A stretch of 64,000 nucleotides of DNA, taken from NCBI RefSeq assembly GCF_041154745.1, contig NZ_AP031573.1:558001-622000 (forward strand), written 5' to 3'. Both the position numbers and the translations under genes were made by a program. Shown piece after piece: positions 24,549 through 34,170 of this stretch (position 1 is the stretch's first letter; each line of letters begins with the position of its first letter). Origin of the DNA: Flavobacterium sp. CFS9. GTDB lineage: Bacteria; Bacteroidota; Bacteroidia; Flavobacteriales; Flavobacteriaceae. The notes beneath the pieces are model-generated. The model was given only the letters and a program-made list of their open reading frames with translations, had not been told where the DNA came from and did not search any database.

Positions 24549-24953
24549 TTAAATTAAAACTTCCATTATGGTAAATTCCTGTCCTGCTTTTTCAAAAACA
24601 TGCTCCGTATCCTGCATGCCCAATTTCTCATAAAAAGCTTTTTTGTTAACTCTTGCGTTGCACCAAACTTTTTTCATTTTTTTCTCTTTAGCTAACTGCA
24701 AAATATATTTTACAAGTTCAGAACCAATTCCTTTACCCTGATATTCCTCCAGTGTCGCCAGTTTTCTGAACTGCATTTCGCCATCATTGATAAAACAGGA
24801 AACAATTGAAACCAGGTTATCCTGCAGATAAACGCCAAGGTGTAATCCTAAAGCATCTTCTTCTAACTGTACAAACTCAAACGGCTGATCGGGCCACATT
24901 ACTTCATGCCTGATTTGCCAAGTCTCCGAAGCTTCTATTATTTTGATTTTCAT
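24549..24953 (-). CDS. GNAT-family N-acetyltransferase
   Basis: This is a 134-residue cytosolic acetyl-CoA-dependent transferase. The acetyl-CoA binding signature is clear (MQFRKLATLEEYQGKGIGSE, with QGKGIG as the P-loop-like motif). It is followed by LVKYILQLAKEKKMKKVWCN, and a C-terminal YEKLGM motif typical of GNAT proteins. The acceptor cannot be predicted. It is a single gene, separated from its neighbours by 86 bp upstream and 260 bp downstream. Confidence 0.85.
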   Translation of the reverse strand: MKIKIIEASETWQIRHEVMWPDQPFEFVQLEEDALGLHLGVYLQDNLVSIVSCFINDGEMQFRKLATLEEYQGKGIGSELVKYILQLAKEKKMKKVWCNARVNKKAFYEKLGMQDTEHVFEKAGQEFTIMEVLI

Positions 24954-25011
24954 TGTTCTGCTTATTAATCTAAACTACTCTTTTACACACAAAGATATTT
25001 CATAAAAACAA

Positions 25012-25037
25012 AAATGGAGTCAATTGTGACTCCATTT
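25012..25037 (-). terminator. intrinsic terminator
   Basis: AAATGGAGTCA (25012-25022) pairs perfectly with TGACTCCATTT (25027-25037) around a 4-nt loop. It lies directly after the stop of the 25039-25659 gene. Confidence 0.85.
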
Positions 25038-25038
25038 C

Positions 25039-25659
25039 TTATTTTTCAACTTTAACGAAAAATCGCTCCGTATTATTGCTGGTTATTTTTTCGATATGTC
25101 CATCTGCCATATGTCCGATATTAATAACATGTAATTCATCCGAACCATCATTTATCGTACAATTCCAAACCGTTCCGTCTGATAAAATAATATCGGAATA
25201 CATTGCATCGGATTTATTCTCACTGTAGTACACTAATTTCTCCGATTTAATAACTTTTTTCTCTTGTGTCTTTATATTCTTCTCATAAGACACAATCTCA
25301 TCCTCCTTAATTTCTATTAAAGTTTCAAATCCCTCTTTCGATGCTTTAACATTCTGAGTGGCTGACCAAACCGGTTTATCTCCAACCAATTTCCAAATTC
25401 CTATAGCCTGTTTCAAAAGACTTTCTCTCAAAATTGCCTTTAAAGTATCTACCTTTTTTGTAGATTCCTGACCTATTTCATTATCAGGTTTAATTTTCGA
25501 AGCAATGTAAAACAAGTCAATTGCTTTCTTATAATCCGCTTTTTCATAGTAATCTAAAGCTAATTCGTATCTGCTTTTCTGAAATGCAATTTTGGGGTTG
25601 TTTTGAGCAAAGTTTTTAAAACAGATTAATAAAACAATAAAAAATAGTTTCTTTTTCAT
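25039..25659 (-). CDS. secreted TPR-containing protein of unknown function
   Basis: This is a 206-residue protein with a signal peptide (KLFFIVLLICFKNFAQ). A single TPR-like pair follows (YELALDYYEKADYKKAIDLF, FYIASKIKPDN). The C-terminal beta-rich domain has the look of a small lipocalin-like or heme-binding barrel (IGIWKLVGDKPVWSAT, IILSDGTVWNCTINDGSDEL). It is probably periplasmic. It stands alone in the genome segment with its own terminator. The function is unknown. Confidence 0.65.
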   Translation of the reverse strand: MKKKLFFIVLLICFKNFAQNNPKIAFQKSRYELALDYYEKADYKKAIDLFYIASKIKPDNEIGQESTKKVDTLKAILRESLLKQAIGIWKLVGDKPVWSATQNVKASKEGFETLIEIKEDEIVSYEKNIKTQEKKVIKSEKLVYYSENKSDAMYSDIILSDGTVWNCTINDGSDELHVINIGHMADGHIEKITSNNTERFFVKVEK

Positions 25660-25835
25660 TAATAATGTAGGTTTTCATTTTTTTGCAAACCTAGTTTTTT
25701 AATCGCAGACTTTCATCTCCTTTTTAACTTTTTTTTAATTCAAACATAAGATTTTACCTATAAATTATTAAGGAGAAAATCCAACAGCTCTGATTGCCTT
25801 ATATTTACTGCTACTTTTTACTATTTTACTCTAAT

Positions 25836-26228
25836 TTAGACTGAAAATAAATTTAAAATCTCCATTGCTTTATCTGTGTCTTTTTTTGCCACAAAGATAT
25901 GATCGTGATAAAAAGCAGCCACAACATTGCAGCTAATACCATTTTTAGAAAGTGCTTTCGAAAAAGCCGCCGTTAAACCAACTGCTTCTAATGAAGAATG
26001 CACGGTAAGGGTAATCCAGGACATCACAACGGAATAATCCAAGTTCAAAACCTCTGCCGTTTCTTTTTTCAGAATTAAAGTAATTGCTTCTTTTTCTTTG
26101 AAGAACATTACGATATCCTCCATAGCTATTTTCTCGATATTTTCTACTTTACAAAAAACATAATCTCCTGAATTATGCTGAGGTTTCATGCTTTTCAGCA
26201 ATTTTTCTAAATCTTTCTCTCCTGACAT
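25836..26228 (-). CDS. ACT-domain protein (COG3602-like)
   Basis: This is a 130-residue cytosolic protein with two ACT-like halves. The first half has YVFCKVENIEKIAMEDIVMF. The second half has WITLTVHSSLEAVGLTAAFS, then KALSKNGISCNVVAAFYHDH, then IFVAKKDTDKAMEIL, close to the ACT_7/CASTOR type. ACT domains bind amino acids and regulate metabolism. It lies 12 bp downstream of the esterase gene and is probably co-transcribed with it. The ligand is unknown. Confidence 0.8.
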   Translation of the reverse strand: MSGEKDLEKLLKSMKPQHNSGDYVFCKVENIEKIAMEDIVMFFKEKEAITLILKKETAEVLNLDYSVVMSWITLTVHSSLEAVGLTAAFSKALSKNGISCNVVAAFYHDHIFVAKKDTDKAMEILNLFSV

Positions 26229-26240
26229 TTTTTACGTGTT

Positions 26241-27497
26241 TTATTTAAGCTTTTCCAGTTTTACTTTTGTTTCCGAAGCATTTGCATCCAAAATCAGGGC
26301 TTTTTCATAACTTACAATAGCATTTTTTCTATCTCCGTTTGCTTCATAAAAATCTCCCAGCGAATCGTATACGTTTGCACTTTTAGGATAATTGGCAACA
26401 TTTAACTTAAACAGATATCCGGCCAGATCCATATCTTTTTTTCCTAAAGACTGATAACCATAAGCATTTACGGTATTTTCAGGAACATTAACGGTATAAC
26501 CCAAATTTTTTGAAACATTCTCGAAGTGTTTTTCAATCTTAGTAAAAACAGCTTTATTAAAATTAAACTGCTCCGTAATGGAAAGTTTCAATTGATTGAA
26601 TTTAAACAGAAAACGTAAACCATCGTAAGTGGCTATCAAGGGTACAGATCCGTGATTATCATCGCTGTAATATCGGTACGCATAATTCAGATTGTTTTTT
26701 TTATTGTTTTCTAAAAAATCATTGAAATCTAAAATGGAACGGATATGTTTGGTAAGAAGTGTTGTGTCTTCTCTAACTTTTTCAATAGTCATCCCCTCAT
26801 CCATAGTATTGGCAGCTGCCATAAACAAGGAAACTTTCGATAGGTTTTTATTGGCTAACTTTTTCTTAGTATCTGCTAAAAACTTCTGACGATCCCACCA
26901 CAAACTTGGATCGATCGCAATATAAGAGTTGAATAGTTCGGTATGATTGGTGAGGATATTCAGAGCTGTTAATCCTCCAAAAGAATGTCCGATCAGGGTT
27001 TTAAAAGGTGCTGTAGGGTATTTACTATCGATATATGGAATCAGTTCTTTCTGGAGAAAGGCAACGAATTTCTCTCCTCCTCCAGACTGATCACTCAGGC
27101 TTTGGGGTACAAAAGGAGGATCTACATCTGAATGTGTTGGGGTTAAATCACGATTCCTGTTGGTGTTTGTAATACCTACTATAATCATTTCTGGACAATT
27201 TGTGTTTCCGTTAGTCTCACTTAATTCTTCAATAATTCCCACAACTGAACTAAAGTGCCCTTCCGCATCCAATAAATAAACAACCGGATATTTTTGTTTT
27301 GCAAAACCTGTATTTCGTGCACTTTTAGGAAGATGAATCCATATTTTTCTATTTTCATTTAAAACTTTAGAAGAAATACTATCTATCGTTCCTATTTCAA
27401 TTTTAGTTTTATTCTGGGAGAAGGCAGAACCCGTTAGCAATGTGAATAAACTTAGGAATACTATCTTTTTTCTTAAAACAATTTGCAAACTATTCAT
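26241..27497 (-). CDS. secreted alpha/beta-hydrolase esterase with C-terminal TPR (COG2819-like)
   Basis: This is a 418-residue secreted protein. The signal peptide ends SAFSQ. The esterase domain belongs to the ferric-enterochelin/BesA-type group, with strand YPVVYLLDAEGHF, the nucleophile elbow LIGHSFGGLTAL (Ser) and a late His in DDNHGSVPL. A C-terminal tetratricopeptide unit (VYDSLGDFYEANGDRKNAIV) is an extension often found in Bacteroidota members. It may cleave ester bonds in siderophores or other acyl esters; the substrate is not established. The ATG at 27497 is preferred to the GTG just before it. It leads a two-gene unit with the ACT-domain gene. Confidence 0.85.
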   Translation of the reverse strand: MNSLQIVLRKKIVFLSLFTLLTGSAFSQNKTKIEIGTIDSISSKVLNENRKIWIHLPKSARNTGFAKQKYPVVYLLDAEGHFSSVVGIIEELSETNGNTNCPEMIIVGITNTNRNRDLTPTHSDVDPPFVPQSLSDQSGGGEKFVAFLQKELIPYIDSKYPTAPFKTLIGHSFGGLTALNILTNHTELFNSYIAIDPSLWWDRQKFLADTKKKLANKNLSKVSLFMAAANTMDEGMTIEKVREDTTLLTKHIRSILDFNDFLENNKKNNLNYAYRYYSDDNHGSVPLIATYDGLRFLFKFNQLKLSITEQFNFNKAVFTKIEKHFENVSKNLGYTVNVPENTVNAYGYQSLGKKDMDLAGYLFKLNVANYPKSANVYDSLGDFYEANGDRKNAIVSYEKALILDANASETKVKLEKLK

Positions 27498-27559
27498 CAC
27501 TTTTTAACTGATTAAAAATTTGTTACTAAAAATTTAACATTCACTTTTATTACAAACAA

Positions 27560-27590
27560 AAGCCGCTTTTTCTACTGAAAAAAGCGGCTT
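27560..27590. terminator. intrinsic terminator
   Basis: AAGCCGCTTTTT (27560-27571) pairs with AAAAAGCGGCTT (27579-27590). It serves the minus-strand M1 peptidase gene just upstream of it. Confidence 0.85.
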
Positions 27591-27603
27591 CTGTTTTATG
27601 GTT

Positions 27604-29475
27604 TTAATTTGCTGACCAATTGTTATCTAATGGACTGGCATCCATAAAAATACCTCCGTCAAGAGATACTTTTTTGATTGGCTTACTGTTCTTAACTGCA
27701 ATAGTAGCCAATTTTTGGTTCGCTTCCCAAACAGCCGGCGTATGATGAATTGTTTCTGTCGTGTTGTCTGTATAAGTCACAATCATATCAAACGGAACGG
27801 CAAAACCACCAATATTGGCAACCGTAACCACATTCTTAGCAACCTTTTTCACAGAGAGATCTAAATAATTATTGGTGAAGAACCAATTATTAAAAAACCA
27901 ATTCAGATTTTTCCCTGAAGCTGTATTGATAGAATTAAAATAATCCCACGGAATTGGGTGCTTTCCGTTCCAGTTGTCCATGTATGCATGTAATGATTTT
28001 TTGAACAAATCATCCCCTAGCAGATCTTTTAAAGCAAGGTAAGACAGAGACGCTTTTCCATAAGAGTTATTCCCGTACCCCGCACCTGAAACCTGCGTAG
28101 ACATTGAAATTATCGGCTGATCTTCTTCTGCAGACGGATCTTTTATATACCCCTTTACTCTAAAATCTTTATAAAACTTATCTGCGGATTCTTTTCCGTG
28201 TTCTGCAATTCCAATCAGGTATTCAAAAGTTGTTGCCCAGCCTTCGTCCATAAAAGCATAACGTGTTTCGTTGATTCCCATATAAAAAGGAAAATACGTA
28301 TGAGCCACCTCATGATCCTGAACCAATTGTGCAAAAACAGGGTCGCCCATTTGCGAGTCATTACACATCATTGGGTACTCCATATCTGCAAAACCCTGAA
28401 AAGCGGTCATTTTAGAAAATGGATAAGGAACACCCGGCCAACTGTGTGAAAAGTAACTTAAGGCAAACTGATTGTTTTTTACCGAATCAACAAAATCGGT
28501 TCCTTTTATGTCGTAAGCTGCCTGAACACTAGCACGACGGTTTGTTTTTTTATCTACCACTACACTGCTCGCATCCCATAAATAGTGATCACTTAAACCA
28601 AAACAAACATCTGTAATATTTTTAGCTTCAAATTTCCAGGTATTCCAATCATTCTGTTTGGTCACCACGCCACTTTTTAATTCCTGTTCATTGGCGATGT
28701 GCAGAATTTCATCAGTTGTGTACGATTTTTTCAAACGCGCCGAGAATTCCGGCTGTAAAACTTCGTCCGGATTTAAAAAATCACCGGTAGCATAAACCAC
28801 ATAGTTTTTAGGAGCCTTAACGCTAAAACTATAATCATTAAAGTCATTGTAAAATTCCTGACGGTCGGTGTGTGGTAATCTGTCCCAGCCATTATAATCG
28901 TCAAAAACACTCACACGCGGATAACTATAGGCTACAAAGAAAGTAGTCTCGTCTATTTGTCCTTCTCTTCCACTCTCTTTAGACAGAGGATAATTCCAAT
29001 CGATTGTAATAGTTGTTTTTGAGTTTGGTGCGATAGGTTTCATTAATTTTACATTGCCTACCGTTCCCCAGCCTTTAGCATCTTCTTTATAGGCCTGTCC
29101 TGCGATGTTCAGAGAAGTAATAGTAAGTCCTTCACTCAAAAAATCATTGCTCACACTTCCACCTCTGGGAGATGAGGGTTTATGCAGGTTGTTGACAAAT
29201 CTAACGACGAGATTTTTCAAACTATCCTTACTGTTATTTTCATATACGATTGTTTCGGTTCCGCTCACTAATCGCGTTTTCGGATCTACCATAATGTCCA
29301 TGGTATACTTCCCATGATTTTGCCAGTAGTTTTTTCCTGGTTTTCCATCTGTTGATCGGGTTCCTTTCGCGTAAGCCTGTTTTATATTTCTGGGCATATA
29401 AAGCTCTTGTGCAAAGCTTTCCTGTGCCAAAAACAAAAATGTAATTGATGCCAAATAAAATAATCCTTTTTTCAT
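27604..29475 (-). CDS. secreted M1-family metallopeptidase
   Basis: This is a 623-residue zinc aminopeptidase-like enzyme with a signal peptide (LASITFLFLAQESFAQ). An N-terminal beta domain is followed by the exopeptidase-type motif in FQGFADMEYPMM (GAMEN-like). The zinc site is HEVAHTYFPF with the third ligand Glu in FMDEGWATTFEYL. The C-terminal helical part has WNGKHPIPWDYFNSIN, as in other Bacteroidota M1 proteins. It probably acts in the periplasm or outside the cell on peptides. It is a single gene with its own terminator. A second, more distant M1 gene is at 59257-60936. Confidence 0.9.
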   Translation of the reverse strand: MKKGLFYLASITFLFLAQESFAQELYMPRNIKQAYAKGTRSTDGKPGKNYWQNHGKYTMDIMVDPKTRLVSGTETIVYENNSKDSLKNLVVRFVNNLHKPSSPRGGSVSNDFLSEGLTITSLNIAGQAYKEDAKGWGTVGNVKLMKPIAPNSKTTITIDWNYPLSKESGREGQIDETTFFVAYSYPRVSVFDDYNGWDRLPHTDRQEFYNDFNDYSFSVKAPKNYVVYATGDFLNPDEVLQPEFSARLKKSYTTDEILHIANEQELKSGVVTKQNDWNTWKFEAKNITDVCFGLSDHYLWDASSVVVDKKTNRRASVQAAYDIKGTDFVDSVKNNQFALSYFSHSWPGVPYPFSKMTAFQGFADMEYPMMCNDSQMGDPVFAQLVQDHEVAHTYFPFYMGINETRYAFMDEGWATTFEYLIGIAEHGKESADKFYKDFRVKGYIKDPSAEEDQPIISMSTQVSGAGYGNNSYGKASLSYLALKDLLGDDLFKKSLHAYMDNWNGKHPIPWDYFNSINTASGKNLNWFFNNWFFTNNYLDLSVKKVAKNVVTVANIGGFAVPFDMIVTYTDNTTETIHHTPAVWEANQKLATIAVKNSKPIKKVSLDGGIFMDASPLDNNWSAN

Positions 29476-29618
29476 AAACTGGTTTTTGGTTTGAGAATTT
29501 AAATGATGAATATTAGACCGCTTTTTTTTCTTAATGTTACACGATTTTGTAAAATTAAACTTTAAAAAAACATACAGCCTCAGTATCTTAAAATTTTAGT
29601 CGCTTCAAAAAAGAAAAA

Positions 29619-29646
29619 CCGTCTCATTCCAAAAAGAAGAAGACGG
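29619..29646 (-). terminator. probable terminator of gapN
   Basis: CCGTCT (29619-29624) pairs with AGACGG (29641-29646). An A run on the plus-strand left side gives a T run for the minus-strand transcript. Confidence 0.6.
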
Positions 29647-29675
29647 CCTCTACAATTAATATATAACTTTGGGAA

Positions 29676-31256
29676 CTACAAAATATAATCGGTATTAATA
29701 AAGTTTGATTCCCTGCTGTTTAGCAATTCCTGCAAAATTTCATTGTTATAAGCGATATCTTTTGAAGCCACAAACGTACGGATAGAAAAAGAACGCAAGG
29801 CATCCGGAATACTTAAAGTTCCTACAGCAGAATCTTTACGCCCTGTAAACGGGAAGGCATCCGGACCACGCTGACAAGAACTGTTGAGGTTTACTCTGCA
29901 TACTAAATTGACTAAGGCATCAATAAGCGGTGCCAAAGTTTTAATGTCTTTCCCAAACAGACTCACCTGTTGTCCGTAATTGGATTCAGCCATATCTTCA
30001 AGCGGTTCGTTAATATCTTTGAAAGAAATAATAGGAACGACCGGTCCAAACTGTTCTTCGTGATACACGCGCATTTCTTTGTTTACCGGATACAAAACTG
30101 CGGGAAAAATATAATTCTCACTGTGTTTCCCTCCTTTTTCATTCAATACCTTTGCTCCCTTATGTAGGGCATCATCGATTAAGCCCTGAATGTATTTTGG
30201 TTTGTCGGTTTCCGGAAGCGGTGTTAAAGAAACTCCTTTTTCCCACGGATTTCCAAATGCCAGACTGTCTACTTTTTCAGCAAAACGTTTATTGAATTCT
30301 TCTGCAATAGATTCGTGTACATACAGTACTTTTAGTGCCGTACAACGTTGTCCGTTAAACGATAAACTTCCGGTAATACATTCCTGAATCGCTAAATCTA
30401 AATCGGCATCGGGCAAAATAATAGCGGGGTTCTTCGCTTCCAAACCTAAAATCAAACGAAGTCTGTTTTTATTTGGATGCTGATCCTGCAATGCTATTGC
30501 TGATTTACTGTTTCCTATTAACGCCAAAACGTCAATTTTTCCCGATTTCATAATAGGCGAAGCTACTTCACGACCTCGACCGTAAACAATATTGATTACT
30601 CCTTTTGGGAAACTGCTTCTGAACGCTTCCAACAAAGGCGAAATACATAAAACACCATGTTTTGCAGGTTTAAAAATCACCGTATTCCCCATAATCAATG
30701 CAGGAATCAACAATGAGAAAGTTTCATTCAAAGGATAGTTGTAAGGTCCAAGACATAAAACTACGCCCAAAGGACCTCGACGAATCATCGCATTTACGCC
30801 CTGCACTTTTTCAAAATGCGAACTGCGTCCGTTCAATTCCTTATAACTGTCAATCGTATCCTGAATATATTCAACCGTTCTGTCAAACTCTTTTTGCGAA
30901 TCACCCAGATTTTTTCCAATTTCCCACATCAAAAGTTTCACCACCTCTTCGCGGGTTTCCTTCATTTGTTTTACGAAATTCTCCATGCATTTGATACGGT
31001 CAACCACTTTCATTGTTGGCCATAAACCCTGACCTTTATTATAAGCAGCATTGGCTGCTTCTACTACTTCAGCAGCTTCTTTCTCTTCCATGAACGGAAT
31101 CGATCCTAATAAAGTTGGGGTGTATTTTTCGGTTGAGGAAATGGTCGAAAAAACCGGGGTTGTCTGCCCCGTCCATGGCTTTAATTCTCCATTTACAAGA
31201 TAAGTATCTTGATTGATCAAATTTTTAATTTGAAATTCTTCTGGTATTAAACTCAT
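29676..31256 (-). CDS. gapN: NADP-dependent glyceraldehyde-3-phosphate dehydrogenase (non-phosphorylating, GapN-like)
   Basis: This is a 526-residue aldehyde dehydrogenase superfamily enzyme. It probably oxidises glyceraldehyde 3-phosphate directly to 3-phosphoglycerate, making NADPH and bypassing ATP formation. Visible are the Rossmann motif region ([20 protein letters not shown], then [16 protein letters not shown]), the general-base Glu in [12 protein letters not shown] and the catalytic Cys in [13 protein letters not shown] GapN-type C-terminus is also visible ([20 protein letters not shown], then DSAVGTL). The family is certain; the substrate assignment rests on the C-terminal motif and is likely but not proved. 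It is a single gene with its own terminator. Confidence 0.85.
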   Translation of the reverse strand: MSLIPEEFQIKNLINQDTYLVNGELKPWTGQTTPVFSTISSTEKYTPTLLGSIPFMEEKEAAEVVEAANAAYNKGQGLWPTMKVVDRIKCMENFVKQMKETREEVVKLLMWEIGKNLGDSQKEFDRTVEYIQDTIDSYKELNGRSSHFEKVQGVNAMIRRGPLGVVLCLGPYNYPLNETFSLLIPALIMGNTVIFKPAKHGVLCISPLLEAFRSSFPKGVINIVYGRGREVASPIMKSGKIDVLALIGNSKSAIALQDQHPNKNRLRLILGLEAKNPAIILPDADLDLAIQECITGSLSFNGQRCTALKVLYVHESIAEEFNKRFAEKVDSLAFGNPWEKGVSLTPLPETDKPKYIQGLIDDALHKGAKVLNEKGGKHSENYIFPAVLYPVNKEMRVYHEEQFGPVVPIISFKDINEPLEDMAESNYGQQVSLFGKDIKTLAPLIDALVNLVCRVNLNSSCQRGPDAFPFTGRKDSAVGTLSIPDALRSFSIRTFVASKDIAYNNEILQELLNSRESNFINTDYIL

Positions 31257-31304
31257 AATTTGGTTTGTTATAGTTTGGTTATTAATAGCATTTTAAAACG
31301 AAAA

Positions 31305-31325
31305 AAGAGGCTTTTGAGGCCTCTT
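31305..31325 (-). terminator. terminator of rhodanese gene
   Basis: AAGAGGC (31305-31311) pairs with GCCTCTT (31319-31325), with a T run on the minus strand. Confidence 0.7.
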
Positions 31326-31333
31326 CTTCTGTC

Positions 31334-31645
31334 TTATGGATTTACGGTTTCACCTTCCCAATCCAGAATTCCACCAAGCAAATTGTAGGCATTACTAATC
31401 CCTAACTCATTCATAATCTGACATGCTTTGGCGCTTCTGGCACCAGAACGGCAATACACATAATAATTTTTGTTTTTATCAAGTTCTTCGATTTCATAAA
31501 TAAACCCTTGTCCTTTATTAATGTCGATGTTTACGGCATTTTCAATGTAGCCGTCATTAAATTCGTCTTCAGTTCTTACGTCCAGTATAACTGCATTCTC
31601 GTCAGCAGCCAGCTGATTAACCCAATCTTCTTGTGATAAATTCAT
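31334..31645 (-). CDS. rhodanese-like single-domain sulfurtransferase
   Basis: This is a 103-residue cytosolic protein. The rhodanese fold is clear: AVILDVRTEDEFNDGYIENA, VNIDI and then the active-site loop YVYCRSGARS, with the catalytic Cys followed by RSGARS. The C-terminal part is ILDWEGETV. It can carry a persulfide and pass sulfur between acceptors. It lies on the opposite strand to the Crp/Fnr regulator 450 bp away and within a stretch of sulfur-related genes, so a shared role is likely. Confidence 0.9.
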   Translation of the reverse strand: MNLSQEDWVNQLAADENAVILDVRTEDEFNDGYIENAVNIDINKGQGFIYEIEELDKNKNYYVYCRSGARSAKACQIMNELGISNAYNLLGGILDWEGETVNP

Positions 31646-31952
31646 AGTAAATGTGTTTTTGTAAAATTACGACGTTTCTAGTGATTAAAAACGTACCAAA
31701 TGCGATTTCGATTATTATTCTCAGAAAACGTTTTAGAGAAAGTACTATAATCAGTGAAAAGCAAATTTACTTACTATTTTTAAAAATATAATCTATAAAT
31801 TCGATAGAAAATAGGATTTTTTCATTTGCATAAAATGCCTCTTAAAAATAGTTTCTGACAATTTATACCATTTCAATCCGCTATCTTTGTAAAAAATTAT
31901 AGCTTTTAATTTATTTTTGATAAAATCTATCCAAGCTGTTGTCATTAGTTTT

Positions 31953-32084
31953 AACACATAGAAACATAGATTTTTTCTTTAATTCAGAGTTAAAGCAGAT
32001 AATTTATTATTTCACATAGTTATATGTTTTTATAAAAAGTGAAATGCCTTTTTTAAAGATCTGAACGCTATGTTCCTATGTGTT
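31953..32084. repeat. palindromic intergenic element with 17-bp inverted ends
   Basis: AACACATAGAAACATAG (31953-31969) and CTATGTTCCTATGTGTT (32068-32084) are inverted with one mismatch, 98 bp apart. The inner part has a TTTCAC/GTGAAA pair. It occupies most of the space before the Crp/Fnr start, so it may reach into its 5' region. The remaining part of the 450-bp gap is AT-rich and holds no gene I can support. Confidence 0.6.
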
Positions 32085-32098
32085 TAAACAAAAAAATC

Positions 32099-32716
32099 AT
32101 GTTAAAAGATATATTTCCTAACTTTTCCAACGACCTTATTACGGCAATTGAAAACAACGCAAGTCCGCAGGATTTTGAAGCGGGAACCATTTTAATGCGC
32201 ACCGGACAGTACATTAAAAATACGGTGTTAATTACTAAAGGGAAAATTAAAATCTATCGCGAAGGGGAAGATGGCGGTGAGTTTTTGATGTATTATTTAC
32301 AACCCGGACAAGCTTGTGCCATTTCGATGATCTGCACGGCCAAGAGCGAAAAGAGTCAGATTATGGCAAAAGTTGTCGAAGACGTTTCGGTTATCATGAT
32401 TCCGCTGCAATTGATGGACAAATGGATGATGGAACACAGAACCTGGTATGAGTTTGTAATTGATACCTATCGAAGCCGTTTTGAAGAAGTTTTGGAAGTC
32501 GTTGACAATATTGCTTTCCGATCTATGGACGAGCGTTTGGAATTTTATCTCAAAAGACATTCTGATGCCTGCGGATGCTCTGAAGTAAATCTGTCTCATC
32601 AGGAAATTGCAACCGAATTGAATACGTCCAGAGAGGTAATCTCCCGACTCCTCAAAAAAATGGAGCAACGCGGTCTGGTTAAACTGAATCGTAATCAGAT
32701 TGAGTTGTTGAAGTAA
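32099..32716 (+). CDS. Crp/Fnr-family transcriptional regulator with CxC motif
   Basis: This is a 205-residue regulator. The N-terminal cyclic-nucleotide-type barrel reads FEAGTILMRTGQYIKNTVLI, and later YYLQPGQACAISMICTA. The dimer helix follows, and then the winged helix-turn-helix (LSHQEIATELNTSREVISRL). It lacks the typical cAMP-binding signature. Cys are at 73, 79, 158 and 160; Cys158-Gly-Cys160 just before the DNA-binding domain is a possible redox or persulfide switch (inference). The ATG at 32099 was chosen over 32078 because it begins the family's usual MLKDIF start. Nearby rhodanese, TauE, persulfide dioxygenase and YeeE genes are plausible targets. Confidence 0.85.
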   Translation: MLKDIFPNFSNDLITAIENNASPQDFEAGTILMRTGQYIKNTVLITKGKIKIYREGEDGGEFLMYYLQPGQACAISMICTAKSEKSQIMAKVVEDVSVIMIPLQLMDKWMMEHRTWYEFVIDTYRSRFEEVLEVVDNIAFRSMDERLEFYLKRHSDACGCSEVNLSHQEIATELNTSREVISRLLKKMEQRGLVKLNRNQIELLK

Positions 32717-32787
32717 AAGTAAAAACATTTATTTTTTGTTCTTAACCATTAAGGGATTAAGAAAAATTAAGATTTAAAGACAACGAT

Positions 32788-32845
32788 TGTCACATTGAAC
32801 GAAATCGAAATGCTGTGTGTTCTCGACTCCGCTCGAACTGACAAA
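32788..32845. repeat. short TGTCA-ended intergenic repeat
   Basis: TTGTCACATTGAACGAAATC opens the element and CTCGAACTGACAAA closes it. Inverted TGTCA/TGACA ends resemble the longer elements at 34011 and 38280. Confidence 0.45.
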
Positions 32846-32927
32846 TAAATTCGTGTAATTCGTGGCAGAAAAAAACTTATGTGATAGATATAACCAGATT
32901 AAATTGTTGAACACGAAGTTTTTTTGA

Positions 32928-33026
32928 ACCATTAAGCTATTAAATTAATTAAGCTATAGTGCTTAACTTTCTTTAATAATGCTTTAAAAAGAAAGTTAAG
33001 CTTAATTACCTTAATATCTTAATGGT
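32928..33026. repeat. large imperfect palindrome
   Basis: Outer arms ACCATTAAG (32928-32936)/CTTAATGGT (33018-33026) and inner arms GCTTAACTTTCTTT (32961-32974)/AAAGAAAGTTAAGC (32988-33001) pair perfectly. With 32788-32845 it fills much of the 391-bp gap before the TauE gene; no gene is seen there. Confidence 0.65.
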
Positions 33027-33107
33027 AAAATTTATTTCATCTCTTCTGTGATAAATGTTACTGTAGGTTTCTTTCTAACAAAGCATCTTTGCATTAAAAC
33101 AACTGCA

Positions 33108-33893
33108 ATGGAATATTTGGGATATTTTGCTTCGATTATTATCGGAATTTCACTGGGCCTTATTGGCGGTGGCGGGTCTATACTTACTATTCCGATTTTG
33201 GTGTATTTGTTCAAAGTAAATCCGGAGCAGGCTACTTCTTATTCTTTATTTATAGTGGGATTAACTGCAATGTTTGGGAGTTACAGTCATTACAAAATGG
33301 GGAATCTTAAACTTAAATCAGCCTTATATTTTGCGATTCCTTCGGTAATTTCTATTCTAATTATTCGGGAAGTTATTTTTCCTCAAATTGCTTCTACTCT
33401 GTTTTCTATCGCTTCGTATTCGGTTTCCAAAGATTTTCTCATCATGATTATCTTCTCGGTATTGATGATTACGGCAGCCATTTCGATGATCCGAAAAAAC
33501 AAACCCGAAATAAAAGCAACCGAAACCAATTATCTTCAATTAAGCCTGATTGGTTTTTTAGTTGGAATTGTGACTGGCTTTTTAGGTGCCGGAGGTGGCT
33601 TTTTAATTATCCCTGCACTGCTTTTCTTTGCCAATTTACCCATGAAACAAGCCGTGGGAACCTCTCTACTAATTATTACCATCAATTCTTCAATAGGTTT
33701 TGGCGGTGATTTGTATATCGGAACTCCTATCGATTATACTTTTTTATTAGGGGTTTCCGCAATGGCACTCTTTGGAATGTTTATAGGAAGTCAGCTTTCT
33801 AAAAAAATCGATGGTCCAAAACTAAAACCGATTTTTGGATGGTTTGTTCTCGTAATGGGATTTTATATTATTACAAAGGAAGTTTTGTTTTAA
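33108..33893 (+). CDS. TauE/SafE-family sulfite/anion exporter
   Basis: This is a 261-residue inner-membrane protein with about eight hydrophobic helices. The two internally repeated family motifs are seen as ISLGLIGGGGSILTIPILVY and, in the second half, GFLGAGGGFLIIPALLFF. The family exports sulfite, sulfoacetate or related small sulfur anions. The ATG at 33108 was chosen because the longer frame needs a GTG at 33048 and adds non-membrane residues. It lies between the Crp/Fnr gene and the sulfur genes at 39-42 kb, supporting a role in removing sulfite made by persulfide oxidation. Confidence 0.88.
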   Translation: MEYLGYFASIIIGISLGLIGGGGSILTIPILVYLFKVNPEQATSYSLFIVGLTAMFGSYSHYKMGNLKLKSALYFAIPSVISILIIREVIFPQIASTLFSIASYSVSKDFLIMIIFSVLMITAAISMIRKNKPEIKATETNYLQLSLIGFLVGIVTGFLGAGGGFLIIPALLFFANLPMKQAVGTSLLIITINSSIGFGGDLYIGTPIDYTFLLGVSAMALFGMFIGSQLSKKIDGPKLKPIFGWFVLVMGFYIITKEVLF

Positions 33894-34010
33894 ATTTATT
33901 TTTTCTCGCAGATAAAGCAGATTTTTATTTTAGTTAAGTGCAAAATATCTTTACTAAAGATGTAAAAAAAGCATAAAAACTTTATTTTTAGGCCAAATAA
34001 TCACAATCAT

Positions 34011-34137
34011 TGTCATTTCGACGAAGGAGACTCGAGCGATAGCGAATAGGCGCAGCAAATCTCCGCGAGAAGCTCGACAAAGATTGACTTTCGTTGCGGA
34101 GTTACTTGCGGAGTTTCCTCGTACCTCGGAATGACAA
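34011..34137 (+). repeat. TGTCATTTCGA dispersed repeat, copy A
   Basis: Ends TGTCATTTCGA and TCGGAATGACA are near-perfect inverted repeats. The interior (GACGAAGGAGACTCGAGCG, ATAGCGAATAGGCG, GCAAATCTCCGCGAGAA) matches the reverse complement of 38280-38406. Confidence 0.75.
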
Positions 34138-34170
34138 AAGTGCGCAGGCTAACTTTACACTTAAGCCTTT

